NCBI RefSeq assembly: GCF_019399895.1
Contig: NC_091866.1
Coordinates: 7,073,308 to 7,137,307 of the forward strand
From: Cardiocondyla obscurior
Lineage: Eukaryota; Arthropoda; Insecta; Hymenoptera; Formicidae
Reading direction: 5' to 3'
DNA length: 64,000 nt
Shown one piece after another: positions 42,986-52,314 of this stretch; position 1 is the stretch's first letter; the number at the start of each line of letters is the position of its first letter. Under the pieces are notes generated by a model, which made no database searches, had not been told where the DNA came from, and was given only the letters and a program-made list of their open reading frames with translations. The translations under genes were made by a program, and so were the position numbers.

Positions 42986-42994
42986 CAGGTAAGA
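42986..42994 (+). promoter_or_regulatory. Candidate splice donor 1 in the leader (CAG|GTAAGA)
   Basis: The sequence CCAGGTAAGAG matches the metazoan 5' splice site consensus. It lies downstream of the predicted transcription start, so it would be in the leader of the genomic RNA. It could feed the acceptors before env and the tudor genes. Confidence 0.4.
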
Positions 42995-43219
42995 GAGCCC
43001 CCTTGAAACGAGAAACAAAATCCATTCTCCCTAATCAGAAATTAAAACAAATAACTGAATTAAATAAACAAGATATAAATTAATTTTGATTGATTTCAGA
43101 TCAATTATCCGAATTTTAATATAATTCCTAAAACTGATCGCGTTTTGTGACTTACAGAAATCTTTATCTTTTCGGTCTATACGATTAAAAGCAAAGAAAC
43201 CATCTGCAGTGTGTCCGGT

Positions 43220-43228
43220 CAGGTAAGT
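43220..43228 (+). promoter_or_regulatory. Candidate splice donor 2 in the leader (CAG|GTAAGT)
   Basis: GGTCAGGTAAGTTC is a perfect CAG|GTAAGT donor, 63 bp before the LTR end. The same place in the 3' LTR reads ggtcccaagtaaagtt, which is degenerate and would not serve as well. Confidence 0.5.
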
Positions 43229-43299
43229 TCTTAATTGAAATTGACTCAAAAACGGACTAAATAATTACATTTATCGGGACGTGACAGTTATAAAATTTT

Positions 43300-43314
43300 G
43301 AGCAGCGGTGGGAT
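43300..43314 (+). other. Degenerate primer-binding-site position of element A
   Basis: Thirteen bases after the LTR end comes gagcagcggtgggatag. In element B the perfect tRNA-Pro site also begins exactly 13 bases after its LTR end and ends in gggatag. Element A lacks the initial TGG that pairs with the tRNA CCA end, so the site is either mutated or belongs to another tRNA. Confidence 0.35.
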
Positions 43315-43371
43315 AGCAAAGGATTGTGAGAAATGAAAACAAACTCAGGATAGTATAAAGAAAATTTTAAA

Positions 43372-44692
43372 ATGGCAGTTCAACGTAGTCCAGTACAAGC
43401 AAATTTAGGAGCAAGCACTATGCAAATGAAGGGAAGTGAAAGGAAGGAACAAGTGAGGTAGATGAATTACAGGCATTAATTTAGGCAACAGAATAATGTA
43501 ATACAAGGTACAACAAATCGAGTCGAGGTCAAACGAAAGCGAGTGAACGTTCTCAATCAGGGAATAACCGAAGAATTTTGAAACTATTTTCGTTTTCATT
43601 GAAAGATGTGTTAGAAGCAGTGCAGAAGTTTTGACGGAGAAAATATTTCATTTAATATTTCGTAGAAGGATGCGAAGAAGCACTTTCCATGGTCGCACCT
43701 TCTCAAGAAATAAATTTAGTTAGAGCGGTTCGAAATAAATTAAAAGGGACGCACATAGGTCAATTTTGGGGAAAGCATTTAATAATATGCGAGAATTTGT
43801 CGAGTTTTTAAGAACAAAATATAGGCCGAGAGAATCAGTTTATGAAGCTCAGGGACGGTTAGCATATTTATGTCAAAAGAAGGACGAAAAAGTTGTTGCA
43901 TACGCTAATCGAGTGAGAGAGTTAGGGAAAAGAATTTTAGATGCTCAGAAAAGAGAGACAGGAGAAATAAGCGAAGAATTTAAGAAATCTGTTGACGAAC
44001 ATCTTAAAACAAGTTTTTTACGGGGAATAAATAAAGAGATAATAATAAATAAAGAGGGATCGTTTGATTTAGTTGAGGGTCGCGCAATTGAAGCCGAAAA
44101 AGAGTTAGAGACATCAAATATGATAAGATCACTTGTACTAGCAGAGAATACGCCTATGGAAAAAAAGGCATCGGCACGTCGTGTAGAAGCAAAAGTAGTG
44201 AGTTGTCAATACTGCCAGAAGAAAGGCCATACAGCTGATAAGTGTTGGCAAATAAACAGACCGCAAGTGAATAGGAACGGTAACCGGAACATGTTAAATA
44301 CACAAAGAGATAATGTCGCAAATCAAAGTAATAATAATTTTAGGCGTGAGCGAACGACATTTATGAATCAAAATCCGATCAATCGTCAACAAAATTTTAA
44401 TACTTGAGGAAATAATTTCCTGAGACCAAATTTTAATCGAAACTTAAATAATACAAATCAAAATTACAATCATAATGGTTTTAATCAGAATACAATAATT
44501 TGCATGTATTGTAAGAAACCAGGACATATTTTGAAAGAATGTCGAAAGAGAATTTACGATAATTCTCAGCAAAATTTTCAAAATCAGGGAAACGGGCAGA
44601 TTCCCGCGAAGAATGGGGCGACTCCGGGAAATATCAAAACTCGCCCTACGCGAATGATTACGGGAGAACCAGAATCTCAGAGCGAACAGTAA
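43372..44692 (+). pseudogene. gag: Gag polyprotein of element A, disrupted
   Basis: Gag forms the particle and packages the RNA. A likely start ATG is at 43372 (MAVQRSPVQANLG). The N-terminal part is split by frameshifts: a match to element B (FDGENIS ... VEGCEEA) appears at about 43630-43700 in changing frames, and a further shift lies in the ttttgggg run near 43770. From 43766 the frame is open for 213 codons and includes the capsid-like segment (RVRELGKRILDAQKR) and one CCHC knuckle, CQYCQKKGHTADKC, at 44204. An in-frame TGA at 44405-44407, possibly from CGA, interrupts it. The same frame then continues to TAA at 44690 with a second knuckle, CMYCKKPGHILKEC, at 44501. The spacer between knuckles is Asn-rich. 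The protease frame overlaps the end in the -1 frame, as is common for gag-pro of this group. Confidence 0.85.
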
Positions 44693-44703
44693 ATATAGCT
44701 CGA

Positions 44704-45036
44704 ATGGACGATGTTCCATCAGTAAATTTGGAAAGCATTAATTTTACTAATAATTTAAGGTTACTTGTTGACAGCGGCGCTGGGCCGAATATAATTAAAA
44801 GAAATTTTGTAACAACGGATACTCCCATTGAACGGAACGAAATCTTAAAACTAAGCGGGATAACGACGCATATTGTAACATCCTTAGGGCTGGTACAAAT
44901 AGATATCTTAGGATGTCGAGTCAACTTTCACTTGGTAGAAAACGATTTTCCGATTCCGCAGGATGAAATTCTGGGTTCGGATTTCTTTAAGCAATTTCAA
45001 GTAAAAGTAAATTATGAATTAAATCAGTTAGAATGA
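44704..45036 (+). pseudogene. pro: Retroviral-type aspartic protease of element A
   Basis: Cleaves the Gag and Pol polyproteins. The active-site motif LLVDSGAGPNIIKR lies at about residues 21-34, and the fold's second half shows ILGSDFF. The ATG at 44704 is probably not the true start: this frame is open upstream through the end of gag (tac gcg aat gat tac ...), so -1 frameshifting from gag is the likely route. An in-frame TGA at 45034-45036 ends the ORF, but the same frame continues without further stops into RT. Pro and pol were therefore one reading frame broken by one nonsense change. The motif region matches the element-B protease (DTGSGPNIIKK, ILGNDFF). Confidence 0.88.
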
Positions 45037-45981
45037 AACAACGTTCGCGTACCGTTTGCCGAGAGAGAAGAAACATTTGTAATTCCTCCCAGAAGTATTA
45101 AACAAATACATATAAAAATAGCAAATTCAGAATTAAAAGAAGGATATGTTCCGCGACTAAATGTAACGCAGGGAGTCTACTTAGGAGACGCTTTAGTTAC
45201 AGTTAAGGATGCTAAAGCATATTTGCAAATAATAAATACAACTGAAGAAGAAGAAAGAGTATATATTCCGACAGTAAAGATTTATGACTTTGAAATAGAA
45301 GAAAAACAGGAAACAGAATTAGACATTGAAGAAAGCTATTTAGGTAGCAATAATCAAAACTCAAGATCATGTTTTACAATCAAAGAAACAGAAAGAAAAG
45401 ATAAAATAATTAATTTGTTAAGATTAGAGCATTTGAATAAAGAAGAAAGACTACATGTTGAAGAATTAATTGAAAAGAATTCAGATTGCTTTCATTTGCC
45501 AGATGAACCACTTGGGCATACGAATATTTTAAAACATCGCGTTCCGACAGTAAATGAACTACCGATAAATACGCGACAATACAGATTTCCAGTAATACAT
45601 AAAGAAGAAATAAATAAACAAGTAAAGGATTTATTAGATCAGAAAATAATAAAACAATCAGAGTCACCGTATAATACGCCTGTATGGATAGTTCCAAAGA
45701 AAGCAGATTCAAAAGGACAGAAACGCTGGCGCATGGTGTTAGATTTCCGTGCATTAAACGATAAGACGGTAGGCGATGCATATCCATTGCCAAATATAAC
45801 AAAAATATTAGATCAATTAGGAGGAGCAAAATATTTCTCAATATTTGATTTAGCCTCGGGTTTTCATCAAATTAAAATGCATCCAGACGATAGTCATAAA
45901 ACAGCATTTTTTACTCCACATGGTCATTATGAGTTCGACCGAATGCCATTTGGTTTAAAAATGCAACTTTTCAAAGATTAA
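45037..45981 (+). pseudogene. pol: Reverse transcriptase, N-terminal part, element A
   Basis: RNA-dependent DNA polymerase of the Ty3/gypsy type. After the TGA at 45034 the frame stays open; the first ATG is at 45223. Typical fingers and palm motifs follow: SPYNTPVWIVPKK, RWRMVLDFRALN, YPLPNI, FSIFDLASGFHQI with the first catalytic Asp, and the start of the FGLKNAP motif. At 45960-45980 that motif is damaged: the sequence reads ggtttaaaaatgcaactttt and lacks about four bases relative to a normal FGLKNAPxTFQ, so the frame stops with TAA at 45979-45981. The rest of RT continues in another frame from 45981. The loss touches an A homopolymer, so an assembly error could contribute. Confidence 0.93.
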
Positions 45982-47342
45982 TGGATTTGGTTTTAACTGG
46001 GATGCAGGGGAATGAAATTTTCGTTTATTTAGATGATATAGTCTTATATTCAAGTTCATTAACGGAACATGCAATTAAATTCGAAAAATTAACTGCGCGA
46101 ATAAGACAAGCAAACTTGAAATTTCAACCGGATAAATGTGAATTTTTAAGAAAAGAAGTAACGTATTTAGGGCACATAATTGGAAAAGATGGGGTAAAAC
46201 CGGATCCTAAGAAAATTGAAGCAGTGCAAAATTTTCCAGTACCTAAAAGTCCGAAAAATGTTAAACAATTTTTAGGGCTAGCAGGGTATTATCGTAGATT
46301 CATTAAAGGATTTTCAAAAATCGCAAAACCATTAACGAATTTATTAAAGAAGGAAGAAGAATTTAAATGGGGAGAAAAGGAGCAAGAATGCTTTGAAATT
46401 TTAAAGGAAGCATTATGTAAAGAACCAATCTTACAATATCCAGATTTCACCAAACCATTTCTTTTAACAACCGATGCATCTGGGATAGCAATCGGAGGAA
46501 TATTAAGTCAAGGAACAATTGGCAAAGATCAACCGATAAGTTATGCATCACGGGTATTAAATGATGCAGAGAAAAATTATTCAACGATAGAAAAAGAATT
46601 ATTAGCGATAGTATATTGTGTGCAACATTTTCGACCTTATTTATATGGAAAGAAATTTATATTAATAACAGATCACAAACCATTAACTTGGTTGAATAAA
46701 TTAAAAGATCCTACTTCACGACTCGCACGATGGAGAATTAAATTATCCGAATATGAGTATGAAATTATTTATAAACCAGGGAAAATTAATGCAAACGCGG
46801 ACGCGTTATCGCGTAACCCTATAACCGGAGTATATCCGATACAACCAGACCTTGATGCAATCGAAGAATGCTCGGAAGATGAGGAGGCCAGAGAAAGAAA
46901 TGCGAATCCGAAACCATTGGTAGCCTCGCCAAGAGAAGGAACAATGAAAGAAGAACCAGAACCGATAACAACTGGAATGCAAACGCGAAATATGACAGAA
47001 GAAGAAAGTGTTCCTTTCACTAAAAAGGAACTAAAATTACCATTATTTTATGAACACACATTTCAAGCGGAAGTTCATAGAAATCCAGAGGAACGAATTA
47101 ACATTGAAGAACAAATAAATCCTGAGGAAATAATTAAAAGAACGAATTTAAGGAAATTAAGAAATAAACGAAAGGAAGAAGAAAGAAGGAATGAAATAGC
47201 AAATCAATCAGAACCAATTGAGGAAGAAATTTTAACAAACACACTTGAACAACAAATTGTAATACCGCCAAATCTTCAACAAATAATAGAAAGATTATCT
47301 GAAGAATTGGAAGACGAAGAAGAATATATCAAAGAAAAATAA
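45981..47342 (+). pseudogene. pol: Reverse transcriptase C-terminal part and RNase H, element A
   Basis: Begins exactly where the preceding frame stops (TAATG overlap). It carries the catalytic YLDD box (residues 16-19), the RT thumb (KCEFLRKEVTYLGHII, FLGLAGYYRRFI) and RNase H with LLTTDASG (about residue 165), TIEKELLAI (about 200), LITDHKPLTW (about 230) and NADALSR (about 274). These are the four acidic positions of retrotransposon RNase H. The last 150 residues are a charged Glu/Arg-rich spacer without recognisable domain. It ends in TAA at 47340-47342, overlapping the next ATG. Best match in kind is the 17.6/297/gypsy errantivirus clade, from the wording of the RT-RNase H motifs. Confidence 0.93.
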
Positions 47343-49030
47343 TGCCAAATGAATTAAACCAAAGAATAAGCATAAACGAAGAAAATTTTGAAATAGAACA
47401 AGAATTATCAGAGGAAGAAGATCAAGATGAACAAATTTATGAAAATGAAGGAAATTATTTTAAAGGAAATGAAGAAGAAAGCGATTCAGATTCAAATTTT
47501 GAAATAAATTTTAATGAAATGGACATCGATGAATCAACACAAGAAATGGAAAAACAAATGTTAACTCGGAATCAAAAACAAAGTATAATTAATAGTCGAG
47601 ATCAAATTTTTATGCGGAAAGAACATTATTTATATTTTCTGACTGCAGATCATAAACCATGTGATGAAGGAGGAAAACAATTATATAAACAGAATTTAAT
47701 ACCTAAAATTAGAGAAAAGACAGTAGGAAATATTGAAGTAATTAAAAAGGGAAATAAATTTCATTTAATTTTAATTTGTAAAGAAAATAATAATGAAAAA
47801 ATGACCAGAGAAACGTTATTATTGCTTACTCAGAAACTACGTGAAATCTTTAAAGGAAATTTAATTGAAATAGTTAATATTGCAAAGACAGAAGTTGATA
47901 ATGTTGGATGGAAAGAAATTTTAAATCAAATTCAAGAATCAATTAGAGGAATGCCAATTAAAATCATAGTGTGTCATGGGCTTGTGATTATTCCAAAAAA
48001 TAGAAAAACGAAAAATATTATTGAAGAATCTCATTCTTCAAAAATCGGGGGCCATAAAGGAATAACCAAGACGTATAACAGAATTCGGCAAAAATTTTTC
48101 TGGAATAATATGAAATCTGAAATACAAAATTTTATTGATCAGTGTTTACAATGTCAAAAGAAAAAATTAATAAGAGTAAAAACCAAGCAACCCATGTTAA
48201 TCACTGACACACCTTTTTCGTCATTTGAAAAAATATCAATGGACATTGTCGGTCCATTACCAGAAACCACAAAAGAAAACTCCTATATACTAACAATTCA
48301 AGACCATCTAACTAAATTTTCCTTAGCAATTCCTTTGAAATCAATTACTGCAGTTAAAGTTGCAGATGCTTTATTAAAATATTTTATTTGTATATTCGGA
48401 GCACCTAAAGTAATTTTAACTGATCGAGGAACAAATTTTATGAGTAACTTAATGAAAAGATTTGCAAAACAATTTAAGATTAAACAATTCAGAACAACGG
48501 CCTTCTATCCACAAGCCAATGGAGAACGGTCACATTTGGTTTTAGTAGAATATTTAAAACAATATGTAAATAAATTCACTGAATGGGATGAATTATTAGA
48601 ATATGCAACATTTTCTTATAATACAAGTGTTCATGAATCCACTGGATATACTCCCTATGAGTTGGTATTTGGTAAAATAGCCAGAGAACCATCCAGTGAA
48701 ATAATTGATGAAATTAAAGGAGAAACATATGATGATTATTTAAATAAATTAATGACAAATATTCATACTGTTCAAGAATTGGCAAGGGAATGTTTAATTG
48801 CATCCAAAATGAAATCAAAATTTTATTATGATAAGAAAATTAATCCACAAATATTTCAAATCAATGATCAAATTTTCCTTTTAAATGAGCCAAAGAAAGG
48901 AAAATTAAGCGATCAATATTCGGGACCTTTTACAATTTTGGACATTTTACCAAACGGAAATATTAAAATATGTGTAAAAGGAAAATTAAAAATAATTCAT
49001 CCTAATAAAATTAGGAAAATGAAAAATTAA
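47342..49030 (+). CDS. Integrase of element A
   Basis: Inserts the cDNA into the host genome. It opens with an acidic stretch (residues 1-75) and a region with ADHKPCDEGGKQLY of unknown role. The HHCC zinc domain follows (HSSKIGGHKG at about 230, CLQCQKK at about 267), then the catalytic core: SMDIVGP (about 300), LTDRGTNF (about 360) and PQANGERSH. The GPF module (YSGPFTIL) and HPNKIRK close it. In the core the second Asp and the Glu are 33 residues apart rather than the usual 35; two residues between NG and ERSH seem to be missing. The ORF is 562 codons and open, but whether it starts at the ATG overlapping the RT stop or is joined to RT by a lost frame is unclear. Confidence 0.93.
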   Translation: MPNELNQRISINEENFEIEQELSEEEDQDEQIYENEGNYFKGNEEESDSDSNFEINFNEMDIDESTQEMEKQMLTRNQKQSIINSRDQIFMRKEHYLYFLTADHKPCDEGGKQLYKQNLIPKIREKTVGNIEVIKKGNKFHLILICKENNNEKMTRETLLLLTQKLREIFKGNLIEIVNIAKTEVDNVGWKEILNQIQESIRGMPIKIIVCHGLVIIPKNRKTKNIIEESHSSKIGGHKGITKTYNRIRQKFFWNNMKSEIQNFIDQCLQCQKKKLIRVKTKQPMLITDTPFSSFEKISMDIVGPLPETTKENSYILTIQDHLTKFSLAIPLKSITAVKVADALLKYFICIFGAPKVILTDRGTNFMSNLMKRFAKQFKIKQFRTTAFYPQANGERSHLVLVEYLKQYVNKFTEWDELLEYATFSYNTSVHESTGYTPYELVFGKIAREPSSEIIDEIKGETYDDYLNKLMTNIHTVQELARECLIASKMKSKFYYDKKINPQIFQINDQIFLLNEPKKGKLSDQYSGPFTILDILPNGNIKICVKGKLKIIHPNKIRKMKN

Positions 49031-49074
49031 GAGATTTAGTATGTGCCGCTAAAACATATTCAATCTCAAATCAA

Positions 49075-49091
49075 TTATTGTTTTCATACAG
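49075..49091 (+). promoter_or_regulatory. 3' splice acceptor directly before env
   Basis: ttattgttttcatacag ends at 49091 and the env ATG starts at 49092. A pyrimidine-rich run plus ACAG is a good acceptor. It suggests env is expressed from a spliced subgenomic RNA, as in errantiviruses and retroviruses. Confidence 0.55.
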
Positions 49092-51121
49092 ATGAAGGCA
49101 ATTATTAGCGTGATGATCATCGGACAACTATTAATAAACGGAACTTATGGAATTATCGGATACGACTGCGGAACAACGAATTTAAATATAACAACAGTGT
49201 CGTTATTAGAGATAGAAGAATGCGACATACCAATAATTGAACCACAAGTGATAGATGTGCCGATACAATTATTACAGTTATCAAAATTCGAATCAACAAA
49301 TGTTATTCAATGTAAAATAATAATATCAAGTCTTTTATTGCGGAATGCACTCACACGTATCAATAGTTAATAACGCATTCGCAGAATATATACTTGATAC
49401 TTCAATTGATCAATGTAAAACTATGCACAAAACAGGAACACTAATAGTAAATACGAATAATATCATAAGCGGATTAAAAATAAATCAAACAACAACACGA
49501 CCAATAATTTTTGCGGGATCAGTTACTACAGACGGAAAATGTTACGGAACTCAATATTCAGATCCTTACGGAACATGGCAGAATGTAGTTGTTCAAGGAA
49601 TAATTAAAATAACGCTAAGCTCACATAGAGCAGTAACAAATATTGAAACAAATCAAATACATTTAAATACGGGAACAGCATGTCAATATTCAGAAGGAGA
49701 ATGTATAGATATCGAAGGAAAATTTTCATATTGGGAAACAATACCTCATGATCATTGTAAATTCAATAATTATGATATATGAAGGAAAAGCGAGAAAGAT
49801 GATTAGCAAAATTAATGAAAAAATGCAAACTGTTTATTCCTTGACAACTAATGATGTCACTTTTGCATTAACGCAAATAAGCGAAGAATATCCTTGCGGA
49901 CATACATTAATTAAAACAGAACATCCAAAATTATTCATTTATGAAACAACTAAAGGAGAATTGTTAACACGAAAAAAATCAATTGCGGTAGAGAACATCG
50001 ATATTTTTGCATATGTAAATTCAAAATTTGTCTATGTAGAAAGACATTTAAGAACACAAATTAATTATTTATATACGGATATCATTAAACAACGATGTGA
50101 ATTAGAACGACAAGTATTGAAGAATACGCTGAGCCTCGCAACACAAGCACCGGATGAATTTGCATACCAGATGATGAAAGGACCGGGATACATGGCAACG
50201 TTATCGGGAGAAGTCGTACACATAACAAGATGTACACCAGTAGAAGTAATCGTACAACATACACAAGAGTGTTATCAACAGCTACCGGTATCAAGAGAAA
50301 ATAAAACATATTTTATGTCACCGCGTACTCATATTCTTTTCGAAACAGGGACGCAAGTTCCATGCAGCAGAATTTTACCAACGATGTTTTACTTGCACGA
50401 CGGATGGTATAAAATAACGCCAAATGTTGAGTATAGTAAAACACCAGAAACAATTAAACCAATGACGAAACCAACTTGGCATTACAACGATCCAGGATTT
50501 TTAGCAGCAAGTGGAATTTATACCACGAAAGATTTGGAAAACCTCAGGGATCATATTATGTTCCCTGCAGAAAAATCAAGCATTTTAAACACCGTAGCAC
50601 GAGGAGTACGTGGGGAGCAAGTATTAACGCAAGGGATTTCGTTATCGAATTTGATGGACGAAAAAACCTTGAAGAAAATCACAGAAAATGCTTGGAAGAA
50701 AATTTGGGGAACATTTTTATCAGTCGGAAATGCTAGTGCAGGAATAATTGGCATATATTTCTGCATTAGAACAATGAAATTAATTATCGATACCGTAATA
50801 CATGGCTATGCGTTACACACAATATACGGATGGTCATTACATTTAATTGGAGCATTTTGGGATTCTGTTACGAATCTGTTGATACACTTGGCGCAAAGGA
50901 AAAATCATGAAGAAGAGAAGAAAATTACAAGAAATCAAGAAGACAATAAACAAGAAGATATCAAAGAAGAAAACAATCAAATCAAGAACGAACAACAAGA
51001 GGATTCAGAAAAACTACGCCTGGAACAACAATTAACAGCGCGATACACCATCGAAGAAGAAAGGAAACCAGCGGAAAGGAAGATTGATAATGAACAATAT
51101 AATATTTATCCACGTTTATAA
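49092..51121 (+). pseudogene. env: Envelope glycoprotein of element A, jingchuvirus-like, frameshifted
   Basis: Surface glycoprotein for membrane fusion. Three overlapping frames make up one gene: 49092-49370, 49345-49782 and 49748-51121, so two frameshifts disrupt it. The first frame has a hydrophobic N-terminal signal peptide (about residues 1-20) followed by GYDCGTTNLNITTVSL. The second starts near CGMHSHVSIVNN and is rich in spaced cysteines. The third has PGYMATLSGEVVHITRC, a C-terminal membrane segment (AGIIGIYFCIRTMKLII) and a charged cytoplasmic tail. I see no furin site plus fusion peptide of the baculovirus-F type found in classic gypsy Env. The cysteine-rich layout resembles glycoproteins of Chuviridae (Jingchuvirales), which are known to have been captured by arthropod LTR elements. 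This assignment is from pattern recognition, not a search. Confidence 0.72.
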
Positions 51122-51204
51122 ATCAATAAAGAAATAATAATATGAATTTATTTTAATTAAAAGAAACCAAATTAATATTATAAATCATAATAAAATGTAT
51201 AACA

Positions 51205-51221
51205 AATTATTTTTTTTATAG
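51205..51221 (+). promoter_or_regulatory. 3' splice acceptor before tudor-1
   Basis: A run of T (tatttttttta) ending in TATAG at 51221. The tudor-1 ATG follows two bases later, at 51224. Confidence 0.5.
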
Positions 51222-51223
51222 AA

Positions 51224-51850
51224 ATGGAAAGCTATATCCAAGTACACGATTTAATGAAGATGTTAAAAACGGAACAAGTAGTAAAAGTAATAAAAGTAGA
51301 ATCACCAAACGCAATATATATACAATTCAAAAAAGGAATGGATAAACATAAAGAACTGATGGATTATTTTGGAAAGAGGATGGAAAGAATAAAAGATGAG
51401 AACATATTATTCCCGGACGAAATTAAAAAAGGAAAAACGATTGCAATAAAAGAAAAAGGACGATGGCAAAGAGGAAGAGTGGAAGAAGAAATAGATTTTA
51501 ACCAAATAAGAATAGATTTAAAGGACTCAGCACAAGAGGTTTTAAGATCAAAATTAAATTGTTACAAATTAGAAGAAAGATTTAGAGAAACCCCATGGCA
51601 AATCATTAAATGCAAATTAACACAAATTGAACCCAAAACAAGCTGGGGTTGGGGTAAAAGAGAAAATAAAATGATTAAATATCTTTTGGAAGGACAACAA
51701 GGAAAAATAAAAATAGAAAAAGTTATCAACTATGAAGAAGTAGTAGTAATATTTACAAAAATTTCAAGAGGATATGAAGAAAAAGAAGACATAGGAACTC
51801 AACTAATTAAAAAAGGATATGCAAAGAGAAAATCAGCAAATAAATTTTAA
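51224..51850 (+). CDS. Retroelement-encoded extended Tudor domain protein 1
   Basis: A 208-residue intact ORF downstream of env. The order of motifs is that of an extended Tudor (eTud) domain as in TDRD proteins: a first strand region (VVKVIKVESPNAIYIQF, 19-35), a helix (KELMDYFGKRME), the barrel core with G-x-x-A-x-K (70-76), RWQRG (80-84) where TDRDs have WYRA, LKDSA (99-103) where they have the DYGN turn, then LEERFRETPWQIIKCKL (116-132), matching the F-x-x-x-P-x-Q-A-x-x-C-x-L signature, and a C-terminal half ending in IKKGYAKRK. eTud domains normally bind methylated arginines of Piwi proteins. Here the DYGN loop and one aromatic position are altered, so ligand binding may differ. It is about half identical, without gaps, to tudor-2 over residues 20-140 (my hand count). 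An acceptor sits two bases before the ATG. Confidence 0.85.
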   Translation: MESYIQVHDLMKMLKTEQVVKVIKVESPNAIYIQFKKGMDKHKELMDYFGKRMERIKDENILFPDEIKKGKTIAIKEKGRWQRGRVEEEIDFNQIRIDLKDSAQEVLRSKLNCYKLEERFRETPWQIIKCKLTQIEPKTSWGWGKRENKMIKYLLEGQQGKIKIEKVINYEEVVVIFTKISRGYEEKEDIGTQLIKKGYAKRKSANKF

Positions 51851-51995
51851 AGATATAACAATTAAATAAATATTATTAAGAAAATAATGTATAAAACAAT
51901 TATAAAAGAAAATTAATTTTAAATCAGTAAAATAAAAATGAATAAGAAAAAGTCGATGTAAATAAATTTTAAAGTATAGTAGTTAAACCTTTATA

Positions 51996-52154
51996 ATGGT
52001 CAAGAAAAAAGGAGCAACAGAATCCAAAACAACGTTATCTCTAAGCTCAAGTAACATGTCTTTATTGAATCATTTAGTCAGTCGGCATTTAGCAGCCAGA
52101 GAGTTAAGATCGATGAGAAAGGAAATTAATATAAAGAAAATTAGTGTTCAGTGA
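51996..52154 (+). CDS. Small ORF between the two tudor genes
   Basis: A 52-codon ORF, ATG to TGA, in a strongly A-rich gap of 465 bp. The product is basic, starts MVKKKGATESK and has a possible amphipathic helix in its middle (MSLLNHLVSRHLAARELRSM). Base composition is less extreme than in the flanking gap, which is the main hint that it may be coding. I see no good splice acceptor close before it and recognise no family. It could be a chance frame or an eroded accessory gene. Confidence 0.25.
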   Translation: MVKKKGATESKTTLSLSSSNMSLLNHLVSRHLAARELRSMRKEINIKKISVQ

Positions 52155-52286
52155 AAAGAAAAAAAGGAGGTCATTTCAACTAAAGGAAAATTAAACAAAG
52201 AAAAAAAGAGGAGCTTAGAGGTAACAGACTTTAATAATTTCTAAAAAAAAACAAATTCAGAAATTAAATTAAACAAAAAATATAAA

Positions 52287-52303
52287 AATTAATTTTCTTT
52301 TAG
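52287..52303 (+). promoter_or_regulatory. 3' splice acceptor before tudor-2
   Basis: attaattttcttttag, ending at 52303. The ATG of tudor-2 follows 11 bases later with no other ATG between. Confidence 0.5.
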
Positions 52304-52314
52304 AAAAAAATAAA

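Larger units (their letters stand above)
42100..43286 (+). repeat. 5' LTR of element A (1187 bp)
   Basis: Starts TGTCACGTGCTGACAAATTT and ends ACGTGACA. It is a direct repeat of 53572-54745 with many small indels and substitutions between the two copies. It carries a TATA box, an AATAAA-like word and two strong splice-donor sequences in its 3' part. A short reading frame (ATG at 42949, reading into the donor at 42989) corresponds to the longer frame open in the 3' LTR, but here it is broken by one-base losses. Confidence 0.9.

Noticed and set aside
41938..43286. LTR of 1349 bp starting at 41938
   Set aside because: Possible, because the direct repeat extends that far left, but the perfect TGTCACGT/ACGTGACA ends and the polypurine tract before 53572 favour the shorter LTR.
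45410..45841. 143-codon minus-strand ORF opposite RT
   Set aside because: Shadow of the RT frame in A+T-rich sequence; no motif.
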